From Chitinivorax sp. B (GTDB lineage: Bacteria > Pseudomonadota > Gammaproteobacteria > Burkholderiales > SCOH01), in assembly GCF_005503445.1 (NCBI RefSeq), contig NZ_SCOH01000009.1, positions 62,001 through 126,000 on the forward strand: 64,000 nucleotides of DNA, written 5' to 3'. The notes beneath the pieces are model-generated. The model saw nothing but the letters and a program-made list of their open reading frames with translations. It searched no databases and had not been told where the DNA came from. Made by a program: the position numbers and the translations under genes. Position 1 is the first letter of the stretch, and every line of letters starts with the position of its first letter. Below, in pieces: positions 18,444 to 28,000 of this stretch.

Positions 18444-19538
18444 ATGCGCTTCAATCTGCTGTTGGGTGTGCTGACCATGCTGCTGGTGCTGACCAGCCAG
18501 CCAGCGGACGCAGCTCGCCCACCCCTGCAGGCATGGGATGGTCCAACCACCGGTCCGGCCGCTCACCCTGGAAAGAAGCTTGTCATTTACATTGCCCAGG
18601 ATTACCGAAATGGCGGTATCACTGGCGTATATCGCGCCTTTACCGGTGCAGCGACCAGCAAGCTTGGCTGGCAGGTTCGGGCGGTTGATGGCAAGGGGGA
18701 GCAACAAATGGTTCGGGTTGTGTTTGCCCAAGCCATTGCCAGTAAACCGGATGCCATCGTATTAGGGGGAATTCCACCCAGCGATCTGCCCGACCTGATT
18801 GCGCAGGCACAACAACTTGGTATCAAATTGGTCGGCTGGCATGCTGGCGCCAAAGCAGGGCCTAGCAAGGAACTGTTCTTCAACGTTACAACCGATGCCT
18901 TGGCTGTCGCTCAAATGGCCGCCAATTACGCCATTCAGAATGCCAATGGCCCAATGGGTGCCGTCATCATCACGGACCGGCGCTTTGATATCGCCATCGC
19001 CAAATCCGACGCCATGAAGCAGATCATTGAGCAATGCCCGAACTGCCGCTGCCTGACGGTGGAAAACGTGCTGATCAGCAATGCGGCAGAAGAAGTCGGC
19101 GGTTTGGTGCAACGTCTGCATAAAAGCTATGGCAAGGCCTGGACACATACCTTTGCCATCAATGATGTCTATTTTGACGAGATGAACTTCCCCCTTCGGC
19201 AAATCAAGCGACCGGACATTCGCAACATTTCTGCAGGCGATGGCTCGTCCAAAGCCATCAACCGAATCCGGGGTGGGCTCTCCCAACAAGTGGCCACCAT
19301 TGCCGAACCGTTGAATGCACAAGGCTGGCAACTGGCGGACGAATTGAACCGTGCATTTTCAGGCCTGCCACCCAGCGGCTATGTCACCAGCCCGGTATTG
19401 GTCACCCGTGAAATGCTGAATGTAATTGGCCCCCGCGATATCGATTCACACCTTGAATACCGCCAAGCTTATGAACGAATTTGGTTCCCCGCCAGAACAA
19501 CAGCTCAACCGGCCAATCAAATGATATTTGATAACTGA
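18444..19538 (+). CDS. Sugar-type periplasmic binding protein (Peripla_BP_4/LacI-like fold), orphan
   Basis: 364 residues. The signal peptide covers about 1-24 (LLLGVLTMLLVLTSQPADAA). The mature part has the pattern of ribose/autoinducer-2-type binding proteins: KLVIYIAQDYRNGGITGVYR, PDAIVLGGIPPSDLPDLIAQ, the second-lobe AQMAANYAI and a return segment HTFAINDVYFDEM. It carries no transporter partner on either side, so it may deliver ligand to a distant permease or sensor. The preceding 254 bases hold no gene I can support; one short frame there (from 18248) runs into this gene out of frame and is rejected. Confidence 0.8.
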   Translation: MRFNLLLGVLTMLLVLTSQPADAARPPLQAWDGPTTGPAAHPGKKLVIYIAQDYRNGGITGVYRAFTGAATSKLGWQVRAVDGKGEQQMVRVVFAQAIASKPDAIVLGGIPPSDLPDLIAQAQQLGIKLVGWHAGAKAGPSKELFFNVTTDALAVAQMAANYAIQNANGPMGAVIITDRRFDIAIAKSDAMKQIIEQCPNCRCLTVENVLISNAAEEVGGLVQRLHKSYGKAWTHTFAINDVYFDEMNFPLRQIKRPDIRNISAGDGSSKAINRIRGGLSQQVATIAEPLNAQGWQLADELNRAFSGLPPSGYVTSPVLVTREMLNVIGPRDIDSHLEYRQAYERIWFPARTTAQPANQMIFDN

Positions 19539-19578
19539 ATTGATCATCAAAACCCAGGATTCGGCCCCACCAACAGAA

Positions 19579-20019
19579 TCAATAGCCCCATTGGGGCGGC
19601 AAGTTCTTCTTCCTTTTCCTGCCATTGGTTCTGGATGCCGTGACCTGCAGGATACGCCGGAATGTTGGGCATGCCATATGATCTGACGCGGGACATGCAG
19701 CAGCCTGTCGCAGGCCATCACGGACAGCACTGAGCTTGCGGATCATCTTGTCCAGCGCTTCTGCCCGACCTAAGAGCAGCTGTCGGTCGAGATGCGGCTG
19801 GCCGTCAGGCAAGAACATCAGTGCGATCTCTTCAAGCGAAAAGCCGGCCGTACGCCCTAGTGTAATGAGGGTCAACCGCTCCAACACACCGGGGTCAAAT
19901 AAGCGGCGCAGACCTCGCCGGCCAACAGAATCAATCAATCCTTTTTCTTCATAGAATCGCAGTGTCGAGGCCGGCACGCCGGACTGACGTACCACCTCAG
20001 CGATATCCAGGTTTTTCAT
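19579..20019 (-). CDS. MerR family transcriptional regulator with a CueR-like C-x7-C loop
   Basis: 146 residues from the ATG at 20019. The winged helix-turn-helix starts KNLDIAEVVRQSGVPASTLRF, then YEEKGLI, as in all MerR proteins; a dimerising helix follows. Near the end, ACPASDHMACPTF places Cys109 and Cys117 seven residues apart, the spacing of the metal-binding loop in copper sensor CueR. The SoxR iron-sulfur motif (C-x2-C-x-C-x5-C) is absent. A basic tail (GRKRKK) follows. The gene is divergent from a methyltransferase across a promoter with a 19-bp spacer, the layout in which MerR proteins twist DNA to activate transcription. The effector is unknown. Confidence 0.9.
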   Translation of the reverse strand: MKNLDIAEVVRQSGVPASTLRFYEEKGLIDSVGRRGLRRLFDPGVLERLTLITLGRTAGFSLEEIALMFLPDGQPHLDRQLLLGRAEALDKMIRKLSAVRDGLRQAAACPASDHMACPTFRRILQVTASRTNGRKRKKNLPPQWGY

Positions 20020-20023
20020 GTGT

Positions 20024-20054
20024 TTGACCTCAAGTCGACTTGAAGTGGCATAGT
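20024..20054 (+). promoter_or_regulatory. MerR-type promoter and operator for the methyltransferase gene
   Basis: TTGACC (20024-20029) and CATAGT (20049-20054) are separated by exactly 19 bp. The spacer holds a dyad, ACCTCAAGTC facing GACTTGAAGT (20027-20046), matching at nine of ten pairs, with a perfect core CAAGTCGACTTG. Long 19-20 bp spacers with a central dyad are the hallmark of MerR-regulated promoters. The sequence resembles the SoxR box from memory, though the adjacent regulator lacks SoxR cysteines. Transcription would start near 20061, which excludes the upstream ATG at 20053 as the methyltransferase start. Confidence 0.75.
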
Positions 20055-20094
20055 GCAATGTGTACATCGTGAACGCAAATACAAGGAGAGGATT

Positions 20095-20937
20095 GTGGAG
20101 GCCACACACCAAGCCAATGATGAACAGACAAAGCTATGGAATGGCCCTGCCGGCCATGCCTGGATCAACATGCAAGCGCTGCTCGACCAATTGTTCAAAC
20201 CATTCGAGAACCTGCTTGTGGAGGCAGTTGTTCGCAATGCGGGTCACAAGGTACTTGATGTCGGCTGCGGTACAGGTGGCACCACGCTTGCCATCGCTTC
20301 GCGGCTCGGCACGAATGGTTACTGCACTGGCATCGATATTTCCGAACCCATGATTGCCACTGCCCAACTTCGTTCCGAACGAGACAACACACCGGCAAGT
20401 TTCATTTGTGCCAATGTCCAAGCCCACAAATTCGAACCAGCCTGCTTCGACATGATTATTTCGCGCTTTGGCGTCATGTTCTTTGATGACCCTGTGCAGG
20501 CATTTTCCAATTTGAAGCATGCCGCTCGAGACAAGGCCAAACTCCGTTTTATTGCTTGGCGCAGCGCGGCAGAAAACCCATTCATGACAACGGCCGAACG
20601 TGCTGCTGCCCCACTGATCCCCAACCTTCCCACCCGTCGGCCAGATGCGCCTGGGCAATTTGCCTTCGGCGACCAGCATCGGATCTACAGCATCCTGCAC
20701 CAAAGTGGATGGACCGATATCCAAATCCAACCGATCGATGTGGCATGTACGTTCCCCGAGCAGAATCTACTCCAATACCTGACTCAACTGGGCCCGGTTG
20801 GATTGATCTTGCAAGAAGCAGATGAGCAAACGCGCACACGCGTCATCCACGTAGTCCGCCAAGCTTTTGACCCCTATGTGCATGGCATGGAAGTCCGATT
20901 TACTGCGGCGTGCTGGATGGTCAGTGCAACGTCATAG
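20095..20937 (+). CDS. Class I SAM-dependent methyltransferase, predicted MerR target
   Basis: 280 residues from a GTG at 20095 with AAGGAGAG seven bases upstream. The SAM-binding motif I is KVLDVGCGTGGTTLAIA near 55; motif II acidic residue follows in YCTGIDISEPM, and motif post-II FDMIISRFGVMFFDD is clear. This is the Methyltransf_11/25 type acting on a small molecule. The opening NDEQTKLWNGPAGHAWINMQ, with W..paG..W, is common to a group of such methyltransferases. It is divergent from a MerR regulator whose promoter drives it, so the substrate may be the metal, thiol or xenobiotic the regulator senses; that is inference. Confidence 0.88.
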   Translation: MEATHQANDEQTKLWNGPAGHAWINMQALLDQLFKPFENLLVEAVVRNAGHKVLDVGCGTGGTTLAIASRLGTNGYCTGIDISEPMIATAQLRSERDNTPASFICANVQAHKFEPACFDMIISRFGVMFFDDPVQAFSNLKHAARDKAKLRFIAWRSAAENPFMTTAERAAAPLIPNLPTRRPDAPGQFAFGDQHRIYSILHQSGWTDIQIQPIDVACTFPEQNLLQYLTQLGPVGLILQEADEQTRTRVIHVVRQAFDPYVHGMEVRFTAACWMVSATS

Positions 20938-21063
20938 CAGCACCCCTGAAGTGGTGATGGTGCCAGACAATCCCGGTTGCTTGTCTGGTCGATTTAAGAT
21001 TGACGCCATTTGCTATGCTACTGACTGTACCCCAGATTCAAGACAATGAAAGGTTGAGGGCGT

Positions 21064-21594
21064 ATGAACAATGCTTTTGCAACCCTGTTGGGAAGCGATT
21101 ACCTATTGCTCCCCAGTCCTGTAAAAGCATTTCATGAAGTTGACAAGGCAATATTTGAAGGACATGCCGTAGTAAAGGGTAAAAAAACGGTGCTGGCTGC
21201 ATTCATCAGGTGGGTCTTCAACTTTCCGGTACCATCTGAATCCACTGCAGTAACGGTATCCGTTGAGCGTACCGATAGAATGGAAAAATGGCGTAGAAAT
21301 TTTGGCGGAAGAAGTTTCGCATCTTCATTCCGAATCGATGAGTCTGGACGTTTGCTCAGCGAGGTGTTTGGCCCCTTCCGATTTTACTTTGCCTTAACGG
21401 TTTCTGAAAATCGACTGAACTGGAATTTCATCCGCTGGTCAATCGGCCCCATCCCCTTACCCACTGTATTGGGCCCCAAAATCGTGTCATGGGAAGGGGA
21501 GAACAGCGAAGGAAAGTACCAGTTCTTCTCAACGGCCCACTTTCCAATCATTGGGGAATTGATTTATTACGATGGCTTTGTTTCACGAGTGTAA
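21064..21594 (+). CDS. DUF4166 domain-containing protein
   Basis: 176 residues, no signal peptide or membrane segment. The conserved pattern of the family is visible: VSVERTDRMEKWRRNFGGRSF then ASSF, later LNWNFIRWSIGPIPLPTVLGP and a terminal HFPIIGELIYYDG. DUF4166 proteins are often fused to or next to saccharopine-dehydrogenase-like or NAD-binding proteins, but the function is unknown to me. Here it stands alone. The start follows GAGGG about eight bases upstream. A near-palindrome, TCACACGTGTGTGA, lies just after the stop (around 21599-21612). Confidence 0.82.
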   Translation: MNNAFATLLGSDYLLLPSPVKAFHEVDKAIFEGHAVVKGKKTVLAAFIRWVFNFPVPSESTAVTVSVERTDRMEKWRRNFGGRSFASSFRIDESGRLLSEVFGPFRFYFALTVSENRLNWNFIRWSIGPIPLPTVLGPKIVSWEGENSEGKYQFFSTAHFPIIGELIYYDGFVSRV

Positions 21595-21822
21595 TCGTCA
21601 CACGTGTGTGATACGAGCCTTGCCACTCAACCCATCATCGACGAAATGCATCGGTGCGGTACGGTCCTGCCATGTGTAACGCAACCCAGCACCTGAGTGA
21701 GCAACCGATCACGCTCAAACCCACACGCCACGTGCGAATTTCACATCAAGACTGGCAACGTGCAAAATATCCACGGATTCATCGTGCCTTCGGCGACCAC
21801 ACTCGTGCTTTCAGGTGCTCAC

Positions 21823-22257
21823 ATGACAACCCATTTGTCCCGCATTCATACAACTCGCACCAGCTTGGCCAAGTTGGTGGTAATCAGTTTATTGGCAGCA
21901 TGCACCACGCCACCGCCAGCAGAGGCGCCAACACCCATAGCCCAGCCACCGGTTCAATCAGCACCGCCTGCAACACCAGCACCAGATATGGCAGGATTTG
22001 TGACCACCATGTCAGCCAAGATCAAGCGCCATATCAAAATCCCCAAAAACCTGCGTGGGAATCCAGAAGCCATTTTCTATGTGACGGTGTCGCCCACCAT
22101 GGCAGTACTCAAGGTAGAGAAACGTAAAGGCAGCGGCAATCCAGCCTACGACAGGTCAATCGAAAAAGCGATTCGCGCAGCTTCGCCATTACCACCTTGG
22201 CCAGCCGGCGAACCATTACCACCTGGTTTCATACTGAAATTCCGACCCAATATGTAA
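21823..22257 (+). CDS. Lipoprotein with TolA/TonB-like C-terminal domain
   Basis: 144 residues from the ATG at 21823. A lipobox, LLAAC, near residue 25 follows a basic and hydrophobic leader. Next is a proline-rich linker (TPPPAEAPTPIAQPPVQSAP) and then a TonB/TolA-type C-terminal domain: KIKRHIKIPKNLRGNPEAIF, then YVTVSPTMAVLKVEKRKGSG and AYDRSIEKAIRAASPLPPWP. Such domains bind outer-membrane or periplasmic partners; this one would be anchored by lipid rather than by the usual N-terminal helix, which is unusual. An in-frame upstream ATG at 21697 would hide the lipobox and is rejected. No ExbB/ExbD or TolQ/TolR genes are near. Confidence 0.78.
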   Translation: MTTHLSRIHTTRTSLAKLVVISLLAACTTPPPAEAPTPIAQPPVQSAPPATPAPDMAGFVTTMSAKIKRHIKIPKNLRGNPEAIFYVTVSPTMAVLKVEKRKGSGNPAYDRSIEKAIRAASPLPPWPAGEPLPPGFILKFRPNM

Positions 22258-22350
22258 GAAACCGTTGAATGGTGATAGGTAACAACAGCCATACCCCCTA
22301 TCCCGTTTAGCTTTGCCAAGCGCAATGCAAGGCGCCCACAACATGGGTAA

Positions 22351-22403
22351 GACGCACAGATCGTCTGCGTCCGGAGACTTTTCTTGGTGAAACAAGAAAA
22401 GTC
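22351..22403. other. Two tandem hairpins in a 367-base intergenic region
   Basis: GACGCA (22351-22356) pairs with TGCGTC (22366-22371) around nine bases. Four bases later, GACTTTTCTTG (22376-22386) pairs perfectly with CAAGAAAAGTC (22393-22403) around GTGAAA. They lie about 95-145 bases after the TolA-like gene. The rest of 22258-22624 shows no gene. Either hairpin could be a transcription end or part of a small RNA; neither has a strong T-tail. Confidence 0.5.
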
Positions 22404-22624
22404 CCACGTCTGCTGGGTCAACCGGCATCCAGACTGCCCACATGGCCTTTGACAGTAAAGCCAGGGCACAACATCCGTTATCGGCTTGAAACAGATCCCC
22501 GATCCTTCAAGCCATACCCATTTCCACAATCTGATCGCGGTAAGTTTTTAATAAATCTGTAAATTGATATGGAAAAATCTTCCTAACTAGGCTTTGATGA
22601 AACAATCAGCCTTGAGATGCCAGC

Positions 22625-22912
22625 ATGGAATTCGACGAAGTCAAACCGGAGCACTTCAGCACACTGTCGCGCAATCCGTTCCCACATATCCTGATTGATC
22701 GTGCGCTGATGCAGATTGCCGGCGGTGGTCAGTCTGCATCGGAGTTTCACAAGAAGGTACTGGCAGCAGCGGGTTGGAAACACCACAATCTGGTGCCGTT
22801 TGGCAAATACCCCAAAGAAGCCGCCGACGTTTACAACCACATCCGTGCTGTGCTGGTCAGTTGCAGCGATGATGCGGAAGCCATTCTAAAAGCCTTGCAG
22901 GCCAATAGTTAG
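22625..22912 (+). CDS. Small conserved-looking hypothetical protein
   Basis: 95 residues, soluble and mildly acidic at the start (MEFDEVKPEHFSTLSRNPFP), with a central Gly-rich and aromatic part (AGWKHHNLVPFGKYPKEAAD). It has no signal peptide or membrane segment, and I do not recognise a family. The amino-acid composition and codon use look like a genuine gene rather than a chance frame. It has only a weak ribosome site. It stands alone, convergent with phaC, with a 9-bp-stem hairpin after its stop. Confidence 0.6.
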   Translation: MEFDEVKPEHFSTLSRNPFPHILIDRALMQIAGGGQSASEFHKKVLAAAGWKHHNLVPFGKYPKEAADVYNHIRAVLVSCSDDAEAILKALQANS

Positions 22913-22927
22913 TCGCTTGTGTTGAGG

Positions 22928-22949
22928 GCGAGATGACCATTCATCTCGC
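22928..22949. terminator. Hairpin between the small hypothetical gene and phaC
   Basis: GCGAGATGA pairs perfectly with TCATCTCGC around the loop CCAT, between two convergent genes. There is no long T-run, so it is only a probable terminator for one or both. Confidence 0.5.
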
Positions 22950-23018
22950 TATGCCCTGCCTTTACCGATTCTTGCTCGCAAGTGCCGGTTTACGCCGATT
23001 TCGAAGTAGTCAGGCCCG

Positions 23019-24800
23019 CTAGATCAGTCGCACTTTCACATAGCTACCCGGCGCATCTTCCAATGCAGACACGCCCCCTACCCCCGGCTGGCGTGCTGCA
23101 ACCAGTTTGCCGTTATAGGGTTTCACCCATTCCGCCCAATCCAGCCACCATGAACCTTCATTCGGCTTGGCCTCAGCCAGCCATTGGTCTGCGGTTTCAC
23201 AAATCACCTCGTTGGTCATGTAACCATACTTGTTGGCGGTCGGGGGATTGACGATGCCGGCGATATGGCCGGAACCACCCAGCACGAAACGCTTGGGCCC
23301 GGCGAGCAGACGGGTCCCAAGGTAGGTGGTTTTCCAAGGTGCAATGTGATCCTCACGGGTAGAGATCCAATAGGCTGGTGTCTTGATCTTGCGCAAGTCG
23401 ATTGGCACGCCATTCAAGGTGATACCACCAGGTTCACGCAAGCGATTGTAGAGATACATGTTGCGCAGGTAAAAACTGTGCATGGTTGCCGGCATGCGAG
23501 TAGAGTCGGAATTCCAGTACAACAGGTCGAAGGCCATCGGCTCGCGACCCAGTAGGTAATTGTTGATGACAAATGACCAGATCAGGTCATTCTCACGCAG
23601 CAGATTGAATACTTCCGCCATCTGGTGACCTTCCAGATAGCCTTTTTTGTTCATGTAGGCTTCCAACCGGGCAATCTGTTCTTCATCCACAAACACTTCC
23701 AACTCGCCGATGTCGGAAAAATCCATCAACGTGGTCATGAAAGTAGCGGCCTTGATACGGTTATCCTTCTTGGCGGCCATCTGTGCCAGTGTCGCAGCAA
23801 GCAAGGTACCGCCAATGCAGTAGGCCATGGCCTTGACCTCCTTCTCGCCAGTGGCCTCATAAATGGCATCCAACGCGGCCAAGGGGCCCGCCTGAAGATA
23901 GTCTTCAAAATGCTTGCCGTGCAGGCTTTCATCCGGATTGACCCAACTGATCACGAAAACAGTATGACCCTGGTCAACCGCCCATTTGATCAACGAATTC
24001 TTCGGTTTCAGGTCAAGAATATAGAATTTGTTGATCCATGGCGGAATCACCAGCAACGGCCGCTGAAATACCTTATCAGTACTGGGAGCGTACTGGATCA
24101 GTTGCATCAGCTCGTTCTGGTAGATGACCTTGCCGGGTGTAGTCGCAATGTTTTCACCCAGATTGAATGCGGCCAGATCGGTCATGCGTGTCGCCAAACG
24201 GCCACCTCCCCGCTCCAGATCTTCAAGCAGTTGCTGCAGCCCATTGATCAGATTCTCACCATTGGTTGCAATAGTCTCCTTCAATACCTGAGGATTGGTA
24301 GCAGCAAAATTGGTGGGGGACATGGCATCCACGAACTGTCGAACATAAAACGCCACTTTCTTACGGGTATGAGCATCCAGTCCATCGGTCTTGTCCACTG
24401 CCCCGAGCGCGTGGTTAGCTAACAGCAGATATGATTGCTTGATGAAATCAAATAGGGCGTGTTGCGCCCACGTTTCGTCTTTGAATCGCTTATCACCTGG
24501 GGCCGATTCAGCCACAGGCGGCACGTTGGCCTGCAAGGTCCAGTGTTCGAGCGAACGCTTCCACAGGTTGGCTGCATCCTGCCAAAAAGCCATCTGGATC
24601 TCAAATGCACGCTGCGGATTTGCCAATAGTTTTTTCGTCCACTCCTGCATCAATTGGGCAATCATGTTTGGATCCAGCACACTGAACTGCTCGTGATCCT
24701 GTTTCGCCATAAAATCGGCCAACATCTTGTGACTCCGGGTCATGATGTCCTGCCATTGCTTGGCCAATTGGGCCGGATCAGGTGCTGTATTGTTTGCCAT
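23019..24800 (-). CDS. phaC: Class I poly(3-hydroxyalkanoate) synthase
   Basis: 593 residues. The start at 24800 (MANNTAPDPAQLAKQWQDIM) has GAGGAG six bases upstream; an ATG two codons earlier is too close to that site. The enzyme polymerises (R)-3-hydroxyacyl-CoA into storage polyester. The lipase-like box reads AMAYCIGGTLL, with the catalytic Cys near 327; the first Gly of the textbook G-x-C-x-G is Ala here. The catalytic Asp is in STREDHIAPW and the His in GGSGHIAGIVNPP. The conserved PPWINKFYILDLKPKNSLIK region is intact. No phaA, phaB or phasin gene adjoins it. It is divergent from the glutamate dehydrogenase gene across 292 bases. Confidence 0.96.
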   Translation of the reverse strand: MANNTAPDPAQLAKQWQDIMTRSHKMLADFMAKQDHEQFSVLDPNMIAQLMQEWTKKLLANPQRAFEIQMAFWQDAANLWKRSLEHWTLQANVPPVAESAPGDKRFKDETWAQHALFDFIKQSYLLLANHALGAVDKTDGLDAHTRKKVAFYVRQFVDAMSPTNFAATNPQVLKETIATNGENLINGLQQLLEDLERGGGRLATRMTDLAAFNLGENIATTPGKVIYQNELMQLIQYAPSTDKVFQRPLLVIPPWINKFYILDLKPKNSLIKWAVDQGHTVFVISWVNPDESLHGKHFEDYLQAGPLAALDAIYEATGEKEVKAMAYCIGGTLLAATLAQMAAKKDNRIKAATFMTTLMDFSDIGELEVFVDEEQIARLEAYMNKKGYLEGHQMAEVFNLLRENDLIWSFVINNYLLGREPMAFDLLYWNSDSTRMPATMHSFYLRNMYLYNRLREPGGITLNGVPIDLRKIKTPAYWISTREDHIAPWKTTYLGTRLLAGPKRFVLGGSGHIAGIVNPPTANKYGYMTNEVICETADQWLAEAKPNEGSWWLDWAEWVKPYNGKLVAARQPGVGGVSALEDAPGSYVKVRLI

Positions 24801-25092
24801 TCTCATCTCCTCGTGATGCGACCCGCCATCCGTCGTATTGTGCACATTCTCTTCTGGACAAGCATAGCAGCGACACCGATATTTGACTTTGGGCAACGTT
24901 GGTTATGCGTCAGTTTGTTAAAACCTGGATCAGCGATCACCATCAATCCCATAAGCAATCAGGCCAAATGCGCTAAAGTGAAACATTTCAGTTTCCGTAT
25001 AAATGTCCAAGGGTGGGATGATATATAACTTGAAGTGGTACATAACAAGTGGCGCCCCCACCCAGCTTTAGCGCGCCCGTTTGGAGTTGGTG

Positions 25093-28000
25093 ATGTCTGT
25101 TACTCAAAATGCGAATAAAAATCGTGTAATTGACCGCATTCAGGATTGCGCAAAATCGGCCTTGTCGCCAGATATGCTCGCAATACTGACCCCATTTATC
25201 GCGCATTACTATGCAGATGTCGCCGATGAAGATATTGCAAACCGTGATCCACTTGATTTGTATGGTGCTGCGTGCAGCCATTGGCAATTGGGTCGACAGC
25301 GTACACCTGGCGCCGCAATCGTGCGTGTCTATAATCCGGACTTCGAATCCGATGCTTGGCAATCCACGCATACGATTGTCGAGATCGTCAATGACGACAT
25401 GCCGTTCCTGGTCGATTCGATCAGCCTGGCACTGAATGCACGCGGCCTGACCATTCACTTGATCGTGCATCCGGTGGTTGCCTTAGTCCGTGGCGACGAT
25501 CATAGCTATATCAACCAGTGCGAACCAGAGGAGATCGGCTGCCGGCACGAATCCTTCATGCACTTCGAAATTGATCGGCAATCCGACCCCACTGCGCTTC
25601 ATTCGTTGGAAACCACCTTGCGAGCCGTGCTGGCCGACGTACGTGCTGCGGTGGAAGACTGGCCTGCCATGTTACATGCCATCAGTGAGGCGCGTGACGA
25701 ATTCAAGCACAGCAACCCAACAATACTGCCGTACACGACGGACGAAATTGATGCATTTCTACATTGGCTGGCTACAAACCACTACACCTTCCTGGGCTAC
25801 CGTCGGTATGACCTGATTGCCCATCACCAGCATCTGGCACTCAAAGTCGTCCCCGAGAGTGGATTGGGTGTATTGCGTGATGCCGCCGACAGCGGCCATT
25901 CCAAAAGCTTCGAGGCCCTGACACCAGAGCAACGTCAACAAGCCCTTGATCCCGATCCGTTGATCCTGTGCAAGTCCAATACCCGAGCAACGGTGCACCG
26001 CGCCGGCTATCTGGACTATGTCGGCCTGAAGCGGTTTGATCAGGATGGCAATGTGATTGGCGAGCATCGTTTTCTGGGGCTGTACACCTCAGACTTGTAC
26101 AATAATTCACCCCGACAGGTGCCGATATTGCGCGCCAAAATCGATGCAGTCCTGGCCGATTCTCAATTTCTTGCCGGCAGCCACAAAGCCAAAACTCTGC
26201 TGAATGTGCTGGAAACCTATCCGCGGGATGAATTACTCGAACTGTCTGTCGAACAACTGAAAACATTCAGCCAAGGTATTGTCAACTTGCAAGAACGGCA
26301 GCGAGTGCGCCTGTTTGTGCGCCGTGATGCCTACGGCCGCTACTTTTCCTGCCTGCTGTATGTGCCACGCGATAACTGGAACACTGAAGTGCGGTTACAT
26401 ATCCAGCAACTATTGTTGGATACGTTTGGTGGCCGCCATGCGGAATTCTGGGTCACCTTATCTGAATCGATGCTGGCGCGCATCGAGTTCATCATTCGCG
26501 TCGCCCCCACAGCGCAGATATCGTTCAATGCCGATGCCCTGGAACAACAGGTGGCGCAGTTATGCAGGCGCTGGGAAGACAACCTGGGTACGGCGCTCGT
26601 TGAAGTCAGCGGTGAGGAACAAGGTACCAAGCTACTGAAGCATTACTGGTCCGCCTTTCCGGCTGCCTATCGAGAAGATTTCCAGCCACGGCATGCTGCT
26701 CAGGATATGCTCAAACTGGAGATGCTGACCGATACCCACACCAGTGAGCTGGCACTGCGTCAGGTCTTGGCGGGCTCACAGCAACGCATCTGCCTGAAAT
26801 TGTTCCGTAACACCGAGACCAGCTTGTCACGCACGCTGCCAATGTTGGAAAACATGGGTGCGCAAGTGCTCGAAGAACGTCCCTATTTGATTCGACCTAC
26901 CCATGGCGGGCCATTCTGGATCACCGATTTTGCCATGCAACTGGCTGATCCCGAGTTGTTCGTGATCGAACAGAACCGCAGCAATTTCCTGGAATGCTTC
27001 TCGCGGGTATTCAGCGGCGAGGCGGAAGATGATGGCCTGAACCAACTGGTACTGTTGTCAGGGCTGGATTGGCGTGAGGTGGCATTGGTTCGGGCGTACA
27101 ACAAGTATTTGCGGCAAGCCGGCCTGACCTTCTCACAACATTATGTCGAACAATGTCTGGCCAATCATGCCCACATCGTGTGGCAGCTGGTGGCCCTGTT
27201 CAAGGCACGACATGACCCGGTACACAGCGACTCATCGTCCGCGCAGACCTTGTTCGAAGACTTGCACCTTCAGCTCGATCGTGTGGCCAATCTGGCAGAC
27301 GACCGCATTCTGCGCGGTTTTCTGACAGTTATCCTGGCCACCTTACGTACCAATTATTTCCAACATGATGCCGACGGCCTGCCCAAGCCATATATTTCGT
27401 TCAAGCTGAATTCTGGCGCGATTGATTTTCTGCCACAGCCCAAACCGATGGTCGAAGTCTGGGTCTATTCCCCGCGTGTCGAAGGAGTCCATCTTCGCGG
27501 TGGTAAAGTAGCACGCGGTGGCCTGCGCTGGTCAGACCGCATGGAGGATTTCCGGACCGAGGTGCTGGGATTGGTCAAGGCACAAATGGTCAAGAATGCA
27601 GTCATCGTACCAATCGGTTCCAAGGGCGGCTTCATCTGCAAGCAGTTGACGCCTAGCCAGGATCGTGACGCCATTCAAGCTGAAGGAATAGCCTGCTACC
27701 AGACTTTTATCCGAGGCTTGCTTGATCTGACTGACAACCGGATCGGTGGCAAAGTGATACCGCCACCCGATCTGGTCAGGCTGGATACAGACGATCCTTA
27801 CCTGGTTGTAGCGGCAGACAAAGGCACCGCCACCTTTTCGGACATTGCCAATACCATTGCACTTGAATACAACTTCTGGTTGGGAGATGCCTTTGCGTCT
27901 GGCGGCTCAGCCGGGTATGACCACAAGCAGATGGCCATCACTGCGCGCGGCACTTGGGAATCGGTCAAGCGCCACTTCCGGGAAATGGGCATCGATACAC

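Noticed and set aside
18248-18688. Frame beginning MSWHPRAQ with a fair ribosome site
   Set aside because: It runs out of frame through the binding-protein gene, which has the signal peptide and family motifs; composition is Arg/Pro/Ser-rich as in chance frames.
19579-20019. SoxR identity for the MerR regulator
   Set aside because: The operator resembles a SoxR box, but the protein lacks the C-x2-C-x-C-x5-C iron-sulfur motif.
23625-24422. Plus-strand open frame of 265 codons
   Set aside because: Antisense to phaC, with no recognisable protein features.
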